A DNA stretch of 64,000 nucleotides. Source: Dacryopinax spathularia (Eukaryota; Basidiomycota; Dacrymycetes; Dacrymycetales; Dacrymycetaceae). The stretch's first letter is position 1. Each line of letters starts with the position of its first letter. A program made the position numbers and the translations under genes. Under the pieces are notes generated by a model. That model worked only from the letters and a program-made list of their open reading frames with translations. It was not told where the DNA came from and ran no database searches. The DNA is taken from the NCBI GenBank assembly GCA_037974965.1, contig JBBPFI010000008.1, forward strand, positions 62,001 through 126,000. Reading direction: 5' to 3'. Shown here one piece after another: positions 49,471-59,345 of this stretch.

Positions 49471-49999
49471 CACTCAGCGCGATAGTAGGTTTCCAAGTCT
49501 TGTGGGGCCGTCGCGTACCTCCCCAGGTCCGACGATCCTACGCCGTCAGGCCTATAACGTGCGGCTATTGGATCCACATGAGGCCGTCGTATATTCTCTG
49601 CTCGACATCTACCTGGCATGTGGCGGCCGTCTGCGGCCACGAATCCTCTGCTCTTGGCCAAGCCCCGTCTGCACCGTCATGGCCGTGGCTTCTCGTCGTA
49701 CGGTATGTCGCAGAACCTCCCTTGCTGCAGCGAATGCATGGACTTGTCTTTCACTACTGAAGGTTGGCCAGGCTGGTCGACACGTCCCCATTCTACGTCT
49801 TACGCTGAACTCGGCACCCTCCGCCCAGCGCGATGTCTCCGACATTGCTCGAATGGGCCACCCTCCTTACGGATGCACATGGGCTCGGTACATCCCCGCC
49901 TACTTGTACCCCTTCCCCACGGCCGTGTTCGCCCTGTCCCACGCCGGCCTGCAGGAGCGAACGTCCCCCTCCTTTGTCCTTCCGGCACCGCTGCGCACC
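49471..49999. other. Repeat-flanking sequence, no supported gene
   Basis: About 530 bp between the two repeat families. A few segments resemble very old satellite monomers (CACCCGCACC, CCCACGCCGG), but I cannot align them firmly. No gene. Confidence 0.35.
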
Positions 50000-50985
50000 A
50001 CCCGCACCGCTTGACTTATCCCGTTTCACCCCAGGCATCACGTCAAGTACGTGTTTTGCTACATTGCTGGCCACATCTTGCTCGGCTTAAGTTATGCCCT
50101 TCTGCATCAGTTATCCATCACGCCATCACGCCGCCCATGCATAAGGAATGGTACCCCTCTCCTCATCCTTCCCGCACCGCTGCGTGCAACCCGCACGCCT
50201 TGACTTATCCTGTTCCGCCCGGGGCATCCCGTTTAAGTCCGTGTCTTCCTCCAGTGCTGGACACATCTTGAACGGCTGCACTTATCCCTCCTGGTCCAGG
50301 TATCCATCAGGCGCGTATTATCCTACTCCGCTCAGGACATCCCAGCTTCCTCGCCTTACCTGTTCTCCTCCAGCAATCCCCTCAGGCCCGTGTTATGCTC
50401 CTCTGCTCGGCACATCCCGCTTGGCTCGGCACATCCGACCTTCCTCCACTTATCCCGTTCTGCACCAGTAATCCCATCGGGCCCGTGCTATCCCACTCGG
50501 CTCGGCACATCCCACCTTGCTCGACTTATCTTGTTCTGCATCAGTAATCCCATCAAGTAGGCGTTATCCCACTCGGCTCGGCACATCCCACCTTGCTCGA
50601 CTTATCGCGTGCTGCAGCAGTAATCCCATGACGCCCGTGCTATCCCACTCGGCTCGGCACATCCCACCTTGCTCGACTTATCTTGTTCTGCATCAGTAGT
50701 CCCATCAAGTAGGCGTTATCCCACTCGGCTCGGCACATCCCACCTTGCTCGACTTATCGCGTGCTGCAGCAGTAATCCCATGACGCCCGTGCTATCCCAC
50801 TCGGCTCGGCACATCCCACCTTGCTCGACTTATCTTGTTCTGCATCAGTAATCCCATCAAGTAGGCGTTATCCCACTCGGCTCGGCACATCCCGCCTTGC
50901 TCGATTTATCGCGTGCTGCAGCAGTAATCCCAGGACGCCCGTGCTATCCCACTCGGCTCCGCACATCCCACCTTGCTCGGCAGCG
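50000..50985. repeat. 76-bp satellite array, left block (alternating A/B monomers)
   Basis: From 50,491 the monomers are almost identical: A at 50491-50566, 50643-50718 and 50795-50870; B at 50567-50642, 50719-50794 and 50871-50946; then a partial copy that stops at about 50,985. A and B share ACTCGGCTCGGCACATCCCA and CTTGCTCGACTTATC but differ after it (TTGTTCTGCATC in A, GCGTGCTGCAGC in B), giving a 152-bp dimer. From about 50,000 to 50,490 the monomers are diverged (for example CTTATCCCGTTTCACCCCAG at 50,017). Divergence is higher to the left; the right edge is abrupt. Confidence 0.93.
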
Positions 50986-51018
50986 TTTTGGATTATGCAG
51001 TTACATCGCACGCACTAC

Positions 51019-51163
51019 GATCGCAATTCTTTAGAGCGTTCTGAAAATGGCCTCCGTCAAGCTGAGCAACAATGGATTTGTAGAGTGTCGCGATCCGTTC
51101 AGCAGCCGTCTTCTCGCGTTTCTCCTTCTTCAATGCCCCTGAGGTCTTTCCTCGGCTCGACAT
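51019..51163 (-). pseudogene. SRP72: SRP72 first-exon fragment, truncated at the satellite
   Basis: Start MSSRGKTSGALKKEKREK, then TAAERIATLYKSIVAQLDGG and HFQNALKNCDR, which is the N-terminal TPR start of SRP72 (signal recognition particle subunit; family pattern A.RL..LY..LCAQIDGGHF.NA.K.CD). The exon ends at a GTAGTG donor at 51018. Thirty bases further the satellite begins, and no second exon follows in the next 2 kb. An upstream in-frame Met exists at 51184. The missing TPR array and RNA-binding tail would make any product non-functional. It sits head-to-head with the pinin-like gene, 199 bp between starts. Identification rests on about 45 residues. Confidence 0.72.
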
Positions 51164-51362
51164 TGGTACCCTCAACAGCCGCAAATGACAATGTGCGGCA
51201 ACTTATCAGTGGTTACGCAGGCGATCAATGCGGAGCGAAGTCAACGAAGGCAGAAGGGGATTGAAGCGTACGCGGTGGCTCGCGGTGCAATGATAACTTC
51301 AGGGTCCTTGCTCGCCCGTCATTTCGCTCACCGACTCCATCAACCGTACACTTACCACGACC
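51164..51362. promoter_or_regulatory. Bidirectional promoter, SRP72 fragment/pinin-like
   Basis: 199 bp between divergent start codons. It presumably served both genes and now serves pinin only. No motif singled out. Confidence 0.4.
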
Positions 51363-52399
51363 ATGGCTAGTGAGGAAGTGACAGGAGCACAAGCAGACGC
51401 CATGCTGGACAAGTATGTCTGACAATCTCTTTGCCTTGAACCTCGTTCATTGAAATCCCGCTGTGTCTACAGCATGGAGCAGCCGCTGGTTCGGAAAAGG
51501 GAAGATGAGGAAGCGACTGTGGCAAGAGCAGACTCTCCTCCCCCTGGTCCTGCTGCTGCACCTCCTCGCAAGAGACCCCGGCTTGACCTCACAACGGAAT
51601 CTCGCAAACGTGGGAAGTCCAAGTTTGGCATTCTCGTGGGGACGCTCAACAAGGCAAAGGATGAGGACGCGCAGCGGAGCAGATCCGAGGCGGTGAGTCT
51701 CGCCATGGCTACTAGCTTTGAAGCGGGACTCATGCCCCCTCTCATAGGCTCGCCGTCGCATGTCCCTGGAAACGAAGCTTCAGTCCAAGCTGGCTCATGA
51801 GCAGATGGAGATCAGGCGCCAGGCTGAGATCAAACGGAACCGGGCGCTAGCAACGCGTAAAGAGGACGATGTCCTCATGCGAGACAGTATCGTATGTTTA
51901 ACTGACGTCGCCTTTCGATCTCCCTGCTAATGCTTGCCCATAGCTCCACCTAACACATAAAAATAAACCACATCTATCACATTTTCTAACCACATCTGAC
52001 ATATTCTCCCTGAATGGCCAACTCCCTGCTCGTACCCCCATGTCTATCCCGTCCTCAGCGGCGTCGAAGATGGTTCTCTACTATCTTCCGACAGTTTTAC
52101 TGCCTGAACAGGAAGCACTGCTGGTGGAACGACGAAGAATTATTCTCCACGACGTGGAATCCCAGTCACAGACATGGAGGCATGACCGAAAGCACTGCAT
52201 GAACGAGGTGGAAACCCTTCGGCGTCAGGCCGAAGAACTCGCCAGTAAGGCAGACGCGGGTGGCGAAAGAGAAGGTAGCAAATCACCTATAATACGGGAC
52301 GACCTACCTCCAACCTTCTCAGAACCTATCACCGACGTTACCCAGAGCAGCGCGAAGGTGGAGACGGAGGATGGAGAGGACGAGACATTGGAGTACTAG
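51363..52399 (+). CDS. Pinin/SDK/MemA-domain protein
   Basis: Nuclear, splicing-associated family. Exon 1 MASEEVTGAQADAMLDN, then MEQPLVRKREDEEATVAR, then PPRKRPRLDLTTESRKRGKS, KFGILVGTLNKAKDEDAQRS (pinin signature) and RSEA. Next come ARRRMSLETKLQSKLAHEQM, a coiled basic helix (EIRRQAEIKRNRALATRKED), and LHLTHKNKPHLSHFLTTSD. The C-terminal half has a long helix (ALLVERRRIILHDVESQSQT) and an acidic end ETEDGEDETLEY at TAG 52397-52399. Four exons. The splice donor after SEA is GTGAGT. Function by family only: exon-junction and spliceosome association. Confidence 0.88.
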
Positions 52400-52794
52400 T
52401 CAGTGGTCATTACCCTTGTTAGTTTATTCTGGATACAGTCTCATGCTCCCATCAGAAGGCCCCACCATCCCAGCAAAGCGCCATGAACGGGTGTCCTTCA
52501 TGTCTCAGCTGCTTGCGGGAGCGGAGTGTGTCCGACTATTACTCGTTTCCAGGGACGGCGCTGTTCACGGACGGCGCTAGCCCGCAAAGCACGAGCCGTG
52601 GGGATCCGCAGATGTCTCCAAGAGCTGGAGATACACCCTCGGTGGCTGGAAAGGGAGAATACGCGCCAAGTCAGGGAATGTTCCTGGTATTTGATCAAAC
52701 ATTGCGTTCTCCCCGGCCTACTATCCTTCTTCCGGTCCTGCTACTACACCCCACGGAAATCAATATCCACCGGCTTGAGAGCTTCCTCAATGAA
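52400..52794. other. Convergent 3' region pinin/CTK3
   Basis: About 395 bp between two 3' ends. No gene supported. Confidence 0.45.
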
Positions 52795-53831
52795 TTACTT
52801 CCCTCTCGCGAATACGACACCAGGAAAACACAGCTCATTTTCTTCATCCATAGCATCATCGTCGTCTTCATTCCAATCGGAAGTAGTCTCCCATGCATCT
52901 TCGAATTCTTTGTCTAGCGCTATCTCGTTTGTACCGAGAGTAACTGGCAGAGTGTTTGCTAACCGGGGCTGATTGGAAAGAGTGGCAGTAGGTAAGATCC
53001 AACGCTGCTCCCGCAGGCGCTTTTGCTGTCAGCAACTCAGTCAAGGCAAAGCTCTGGCGTAATTGTCCGAAGCGGGCGTACTCTTTCGCGGTCCTCATTC
53101 ATCCTATCGACCCTCTGTTGTTTGGTCATTCGCCCGATGGTATCACCCCGACCGTGCCTCTCATCTCGTAGTCTTTGAGGGGATCCGTGCGGTTCTGCAT
53201 GACTCCTACAAGTCCACGCATTGAGCAAAACCCGACCAGCGCAGAGGACTGATATCATACCAACGCTGCCTACTCTTGAGCAGCTCTTCAGCGACCTCGA
53301 ACGCTGCCTGGTCGATGAACCTTCTGTTCCGCCAGTTGCGAATCACCTTCACATACTTGAGAACAAAGCTTCTATGATCCTGCGAGAATGACCTGACCTG
53401 CTTTGTACCATACAGGTTGAGCAACCCTTCCCTAGAATCCGGAACTAGGAGATTCACAAGCGTGCTGAGGTCTTTCGCAAGGTGACGGACGTAGTAGGGC
53501 TCAGAGCCTATTGAAGAAGATACTTCGCAAAGGCTCTCGATGAAATAAAGCAGGTTCATTTTGAGGTTGAGCGAAGCCTCCATACTGAAAGTAAGTATTT
53601 ATCGCTGGCGGCTAAGGAGACGCTCACCTCTTGGCAGGCTTGCATAATGCAGCTCCACAGGTCCTCGTGATTGTCAATGTGTCTCATTGCAAATGAAACT
53701 GACTTCTGGACATCCTGCTGCGTACTACGGGATAAATGGTAGCGGTGGTCTTTGCACCATGGGTGGTGTACTTACGCATTCAGAGTTCGTAGCTGGTTGA
53801 CGAATGTTGTATGCACCTGGAAGGCGTCCAT
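52795..53831 (-). CDS. CTK3: CTD kinase subunit gamma
   Basis: Regulatory subunit of the CTDK-I complex that phosphorylates the RNA polymerase II C-terminal domain. Start MDAFQVHTTFVNQLRTLNA. Then TQQDVQKSVSFAMRHIDNHE, DLWSCIMQACQE and ASLNLKMNLLYFIESLCE, followed by RHLAKDLSTLVNLLVPDSRE and RSFVLKYVKVIRNWRNRRFI: the CTK3 N-terminal domain (CID-like) in order. The second intron appears to use a GAG acceptor (GTATGGAG) rather than the nearer CAG, which would shift the frame. The C-terminal exons give KQQRVDRMNEDRERQKRLRE and an acidic stretch (WNEDDDDAMDEENE), ending FARGK at TAA 52795-52797. Five exons. Exon-2 acceptor confidence is moderate. Confidence 0.88.
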
Positions 53832-54275
53832 CCGCACTGATGCACGGACAGAACTAGGGAGGGGTGCTTTGGATGGTCTAGAGAGGCGCTTCTCGCCCGA
53901 GCGCCATCGCAGCTTCCAGCAAGTAAGTGGGAAAGAACGCAATCGACAACAGATACGCCGGTTCGAGTGACGGACGATTGCTCGGGCGGTATCAGCAAAG
54001 TCGAGCCGGGGCGTGATACGGGGAGAGGGGACAATCGGGAGACCCTACTAGTTACAGTTAACTGTTATTATTGACCGTCAATTGTTCATTTACGGATAAC
54101 AACAATAGTCTACAACCTCGTCCACACGGCTCGACGCAGATATCATCCTGTAAGGGGCTACACGCATGCCAGCCTCAAGCCTGTATCCTGCGCTGGGACC
54201 GTCGCTGAATACCTCAGCATTGATGAGCAGTACGCCCCGGCGCCGGACACGCTTCGCCACATCACCACCACCTAC
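53832..54275. other. CTK3 promoter and LSM4 3' side
   Basis: About 440 bp. It contains the CTK3 promoter. No gene supported. Confidence 0.45.
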
Positions 54276-54930
54276 TCACATACCTCTCCCACGTCCACGG
54301 GCGCGTCCACCCCGTCCTGGGCCGGCGCCTCTGCCAGGACCGCCAGGACCGCCTCGCCCTGTATAACCTATCAGCGAGTTATCACCGAAGAGGAATTGCT
54401 AGTACCTCGTTGTGGTGCGCCTCGGCCACCTGCGGAATGAATCAGGCCTGCCATTCCAGCCCGGAGTATTAGCTTACCCCTTTGCCCTCCTCGGCCACCC
54501 CGCTGCATCTCCCTCGCATGTAGCTGCTCCATCTGTACCTCGTCTAATAGTTGGTCTGGCACTCGAAGATACTTGATCTGCATTGATAGTTAGATTCGCC
54601 GAACGAGCACGAGCTACACCTCCATACCGTGCTTCCCCGAACGTAGCATTCCTTTAATTTCCAGAACTTCTCCCCATCCGAGCTCGTCTGAACCACCTCC
54701 CTAAGGGTGATATTCATGAAATTGTCGCAATTCATGAGATGCCCGTTAAGACTCTCCCCATTTTTGAGCTCAACGAGCTACGAGCAGCCGAGTCAGCCGA
54801 TCTCCAACAAGATGTGCTCAGCACTTGCCATGGGTTTGCCTTGGGCTGCAATGAGGAGCGATAAGGGCAGCTACGCAAGTGATAGGAAATGATCAGATAA
54901 GTAATAACAACGAGGTTTAGTGCTCACCAT
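54276..54930 (-). CDS. LSM4: U6 snRNA-associated Sm-like protein Lsm4
   Basis: Subunit of Lsm1-7 (mRNA decapping) and Lsm2-8 (U6 snRNP) rings. Exon 1 is just the ATG (54928-54930). Exon 2 is [14 protein letters not shown], bounded by GTGAGC/TAG and then a GC-AG intron (GCAAGT). Exon 3 is [39 protein letters not shown] and [11 protein letters not shown], the two Sm motifs. The next exons give [20 protein letters not shown] and RGGRGGQRG, and a Gly/Arg RGG tail ends RGRGRGM at TGA 54276-54278. About 135 residues. The RGG tail drives P-body assembly in other fungi. Start chosen because Lsm4 proteins begin MLPL. Confidence 0.93.
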
Positions 54931-55485
54931 TGTAGCTGCCGCTTGAAGGCGATAGACAGTAGTAGTGCTGTTGAACAAGTTGCGCCCTGAGCCTCCTTTG
55001 CCAGCCCGCTCAGTCGTTGTGGCAGGCGACTCCCTCTCCCGTTTTCTTCAACGTCTCTTACTAGTCAATTCGACACATTCATCACCTTGTTACCTGCGTA
55101 ATTGCTTGGTCGATCTAATGCCACTGCCGAGTTGTCCTACGCATGGAGACTTTCATATTATCACCGGCAAGCCTGGAATGGCTGTGGCACTGAATACACT
55201 CCCTCCGGTTATCAAATTCACCCTCTGATGGCAGGGAAGGTCTATCCCATTGTGAGTACAACATATGGGGTTCTACCCATATCACTCGCAGCGCGCAACT
55301 TCGGATCAAGTAGCGGCAGAGAATGTAACTTCTACTAGTCAGACTTTCTGTGACTAATTCCCAGTGCGAAGTACTCTGCGTGGTATTTGGCACACCGCCA
55401 CCGCCAACGAAGACCTGTTGTTGCGTCCCTTTGTCGGCCCCGGTCCGTCGCCATCCACCATGTTGCCTTGACATGCTCCGCCCAG
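54931..55485. other. LSM4 promoter and unresolved 5' part of the next gene
   Basis: About 555 bp. A short frame at 55,226 (MAGKVYPI before a GTGAGT) could be a first exon, but I cannot join it in frame to the gene at 55,486. Left open. Confidence 0.3.
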
Positions 55486-55861
55486 CTACTATGTAGTGCT
55501 TGCTCTTGCATCTTGTGCCGTTACCTCACTGGGTATCAACTCCATCAACATGAGGGATCGACATCAAACAGAACGCGCCAGGCTCAACACGCAGCGATCC
55601 GTACTTCACGAGCTCATCGAACGGTACCGCCGTGGCGAGCGAGTTCCAGAGAACGAAGAGGAACACTTGCTGAGACTGGCGAATCTGAAAAGAGCGAACG
55701 ATGACGATGTGCAGAAAACCACGGTGATGCAAGCCATTGTTGGCCGCAAGCCGGCCGCGGTCGATGAGGAGAAGGAGATGCAGATGCTTGTGGAGATGTG
55801 GGAGGAAGGTGTGTTCGGCGCATTTGGCCATCAAAACACCATATATATTGACGCCGTCTAG
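55486..55861 (+). CDS. Small membrane/coiled-coil protein, 5' exon not found
   Basis: Exon starting after a CCCAG acceptor at 55,485. It reads YYVVLALASCAVTSLGINS, a single membrane helix, then basic/acidic coil INMRDRHQTERARLN, TQRSVLHELIERYRRGERVP, NEEEHLLRLANLKRANDDD and a C-terminus EMWEEGVFGAFGHQNTIYID ending AV at TAG 55859-55861. The frame upstream of the helix has a TGA, so the start codon lies in an earlier exon, which I could not place. Alternatively translation starts at the Met of INMRD (55,552), losing the helix. Architecture (one helix plus charged coil) resembles small mitochondrial inner-membrane assembly proteins, but that is only a guess. Family not recognised. Confidence 0.55.
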
Positions 55862-56793
55862 CTTTACGAGATGATGACCAACGAAAGAACACTCTGTCCT
55901 AGGCTGGTAAACCAGTTTTGGCTGGAGTAGCCAACGCCTTTGCGGGATAAGTGCCACGAAACCGGAGCAAGTTGCGGCTTCTTGCTTCGCCAGGGCTGCA
56001 TCGTCCAGAGACGGCAACTTCCCCGGCCCGCCCGCAGGCTGTGGCCGAGTAAGGGCACTGCTACCGCCCCGTTGTCGCATTGTCTAAAGTCTCCGCAATC
56101 TTGCACCGAAGATGCCATCCATCATCACCGCCTCGCTGCACTCGGGAGGCTTGCCGAGTTCCTTATGCGCAATATATCCGGATGATGCATGCCTCTTTCG
56201 GCTTCTCACGGGCCCTCACATCTCTTGTCCTGGTCAACATACCTATATCCGCTGATGCCCTTTCTACTCATCGGGTTCCTTTCCGTCTTCATCATGCCCG
56301 CTGTCTCTGTATCGAAGCCTCCTTCTCGCAGTGTGTATGCTCCTCACATATTCATACTCTGGAGTCTGCTCGCTGACCTCCAGGACAAGTAATGCAGGTG
56401 TTGCTATGTACTGAATGCCACCTCTCTCCAGCCGTACAGCTGACCGAGCTCATCTCACCTCGCACGTCATACATCAAGTCGTGTGATGAAAGAAGTAACT
56501 CGAGACACCAAATATGGCAGGAGATCGCGATGTCAAGCTAGGCTATCTTATCAGCCATGTGTCTTCTGCGTATGCGGAGGCGCCTCGTGCCGCTCCATCT
56601 CGCTCGGCTGTAGAAGCGCCGAAAGAGTTGCCCGGTTGGGCTAGATCTTCATTCCCACTTGGTCAGCCGCACCGCACAGCGACCTTGTGTCCAGAAGACA
56701 AAAGGGAGAAAGCAATCTATGCGTATATATTGATATGCCTTGCCTCCCGCGCAAGGGCAAGACACTCGATACTTCGCCCGCGCCTAAGGCACG
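55862..56793. other. Intergenic, no firm gene
   Basis: About 930 bp. A short + frame near 56,190-56,392 (PFLLIGFLSVFIMPAVSV) is hydrophobic but has no start context or family match. Not called. Confidence 0.35.
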
Positions 56794-57429
56794 ATGACCG
56801 CTCGAGATATCCGGACCGTAATCCCTCTGCCAACCGGCGCGATCTTACGGTCGATGTACGACGCCGCCCAAATGTGGCTGCTGCACCTTCCCGCCGATTA
56901 TTACATGCCCGTGCCCCTCCGTCACTTGAGGGAGGACAGTTTGCAATGCCTCCTGCTCGACCCACAAGCTGGCATTAGACTGGATCACGGCGTCGCTTTG
57001 CGAGTCGGTGAGCAGTGGTTTTACCACTATCAGCTCACGCTCGGTGCGTTCATCTATGCTCTTTGTTTGGAGGAGACCTGATGGTGGGCAGGGCTGGCTG
57101 GGCACGGTCCCGTAATCGTCAAATCACTGAACGTATCCCTCCCCGCGCTGTACTCCGATTTCCCCATGAGCCTAGCCGAGCTGGAAGCCGCCCTCCGCTT
57201 GCTCGTCATCGCGGGGACCGCAGAATCAAGCCCCGCCGTGACGACTGGGGTGGTCACAAAGGACATCGAGTGGGGTTGGAGAGTTGTGTTCTATACGGAT
57301 AGGGACCAGCGTGTGGGCAGTTTTCCATTGGCAAGCTGGGCGAGAAGGCAACATGGAGAGTGGTCGTTTTGGCAAGGGTTAAGGAGGACGGTGGGCACAG
57401 TGCGGAGTGCGCACGAGGAGTGTCGCTGA
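56794..57429 (+). CDS. Orphan protein, two exons
   Basis: Start ATG 56794 (MTARDIRTVIPLPTGAILR). Exon 1 runs through SMYDAAQMWLLHLPADYYMP, HLREDSLQCLLLDP and QWFYHYQLTLG to a GTGCGT donor. After the GGGCAG acceptor comes LAGHGPVIVKSLNVSLPALY, MSLAELEAALRLLVIAG, WGWRVVFYTDRDQRVGSFPL and the ending SAHEECR at TGA 57427-57429. The intron is about 46 nt and restores one frame. Roughly 195 residues, aromatic-rich (many Trp/Tyr), with no signal peptide or known motif. Not recognised. Could have an upstream exon, since an in-frame leader (MAGDRDVKLGY at 56,514) exists in a different frame only. Confidence 0.55.
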
Positions 57430-57645
57430 GAACTCTTGGGGTGGTATGATGTGGTTATGTCTTGTCTAATTTACAACATTGGTTGCCCGTAGCTTGCAGG
57501 AGGGAACTCGAGCGGTGTTACAGGCTCGATAATGGTACAAGGTATGAAAACAACCGCAATGTGGACCAGCGCAATAATGGCGGACCAAGTGCGGAAAACA
57601 AACAAACAGTCTTCTTGCCCTTCATAGCGGAATCGCACAACCCTT

Positions 57646-59065
57646 CTAAACTCTCTCCGGTGTTTCTCTTGCACACTCTCGCTCCTTACTTCTCGAAGCC
57701 CTGACCGGCGACTGGGGCAAGTAATACATCCCCACGTGCATTCCGACCAGACGGACCACCTCGTCCCTCTCCAACAGTCGTTTCTTGAGATGTCTCCTCT
57801 GTTTCACTATCAGTGTGGTCTACGCTAATCGGACATGGGATAAGGGACGGACCAGGGCGAAAGCGACGCCGCGACTAATGTAGGCGTAGCAATCTTTGAA
57901 GTCGGCGTGGGATCGCGTGCAGCCTGCACACGCGAGCATTGCAAGCACATGCTTCCTGATCAAGGCTCTATTCTGCTCCTCTTTGATCACCACGTCCACA
58001 GCCTTATCGCAAGTTGATGATTCCGTACTGGGATAGAGTGGTAGCGGCGGAGGCGGCATTTCGTCTCTATGATAGTCATGGATAGCGTTTTCCTTCCCGG
58101 TTACGGCCCGCGAGTCTTTAGAGGACTTGCGGCGGACTTGCGGGCGTTCTAGCTTTGCCGGAGCTTCGGCAGCGGTGGGGAAGGAGATACGTCGCTTCTT
58201 GCTCGCTGGATCACAAGAAAAGACGTCATTCCCCGGTGCTTGCGAGCCAAGCGCCGCATCCCGGGCGCGTTTGATACCCTTCTGCTCACCAGCGAGAGGA
58301 AGTGCACGGAGATCATGCACCCTCCTTGGAAGCGGATCATCAGGCCTGGGAGGCAATCGTTTGCTCCTCAGCTGAGCGACGGGAGGACGAGCACGGCTGG
58401 CAACGAGTATCTCGATCCTGTCTGCATGTATCGGGGACGGGGATGGAAGGAGGATGAGCTCATCGGTTGTGGGGGAGGGAGAGGGAGACAAGCCCAACGA
58501 GATGCGGAGGCAGGTGTGTTGTTGTTGCTTGCGCGCGGTAAGGTGCTCGCTGGAAGATAAGCAGGATGCAGAGCCTACAGGAGCAGGAGCGCAGAAGAGT
58601 CGTGTAAAGTATGCAAGCGTAAGCTGAGACGAAGGGTTGATATGCCTTGTTGGCCTCGGTAAGCTAACCGCACCAGAGCGAGAAGAGGGAAGATATCGCG
58701 CACATTCTCATCCCAGGCTCAATATCTACTTGACCGGTCCATGTCCCTAGTATTGGGAGTGTAGGACGTCCTCGCAGCGTCTCCAGCGCCAGAGCTGTGG
58801 GCGAGTCGAGTGCTCCACCGAGTTTGCTAGGCGTCGTGCTGTTGCTGGCTGTTGAGGATCCCGAAGCGATCGTTTGTACTGTTTCCCATGGTGGTTGTGG
58901 TGATGATGATGATGCCGCCGCCGCTGGTTGTGGTTGTGGTGCTGTTGAGAGTGGTTGTTGTGGAGAAGGATGCGATGGCAGATGAGCTACGAATGCGATA
59001 CCATCCAAAGGTGTGAATTGGTGTTGTAATGCTCCTCTCCATAAGAGACGATGTGAGGGCGCCAT
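57646..59065 (-). CDS. Sld7-like DNA replication-initiation protein (tentative)
   Basis: Start MAPSHRLLWRGALQHQFTPL (ATG 59065). The N-terminal part (LDGIAFVAHL, ALALETLRGRPTLPILG, TWTGQVDIEPGMRI) is followed by a low-complexity Ser/Pro/Gln stretch and basic patches (KKRRISFPTAAEAPAKLERP). The C-terminal helical part is EEQNRALIRKHVLAMLA, CTRSHADFKDCYAYISRGVA and LKKRLLERDEVVRLVGMHVG, which I liken to the Sld7 C-terminal domain. Ends TPERV at TAG 57646-57648. Intron 1 (GTGCGC donor near 58,670 to CTTCCAG near 58,535, about 140 nt) is long for this locus. The last intron has a weak GTCCGT donor. Sld7 supports Sld3 at replication origins in yeast. The assignment is by shape and motif memory, not by alignment. 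Confidence 0.5.
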
Positions 59066-59345
59066 CGTATAAATGGGAGTGCGCGGTGTGTGTTAAAGTG
59101 AAACGGTGAACGCGTTTTGGGCGAAACGCCGCATTGGCAGTCAGTCACGTGACAGTACTGCTTTTCTCATTGCACGGAGATACGGAGCCGAGCGACGTGT
59201 CGCGACGACGGTCGGTTCACAGTCGCGGTCAGTCGCCACTCCGAATTCCACGACATCGCGCATATACCTCAATCTCATATCGGCTCTTACAACACTGAAC
59301 ATAAAAAAGTGTTCATTTGTAGAGCAGAGGAGGGTGTAAGCAGCA

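Noticed and set aside
48930-51000. Telomere or rDNA at the repeat zone
   Set aside because: No TTAGGG-type repeats and no rRNA sequence on either strand.
50517-51264. Repeated 60-residue open frames (MLDLSCSASVIPSS-type) and a 147-residue frame in the satellite
   Set aside because: They recur every 152 bp because the repeat lacks stops in one frame. No start context or family, so not genes.
54965-55338. Short + strand frames including MAGKVYPI as a first exon of the 55.5-kb gene
   Set aside because: Could not be joined in frame to the next exon.
56189-56392. Short hydrophobic frame (PFLLIGFLSVFIMPAVSV) as a tiny membrane protein gene
   Set aside because: No convincing start, no splice partner and no family match.
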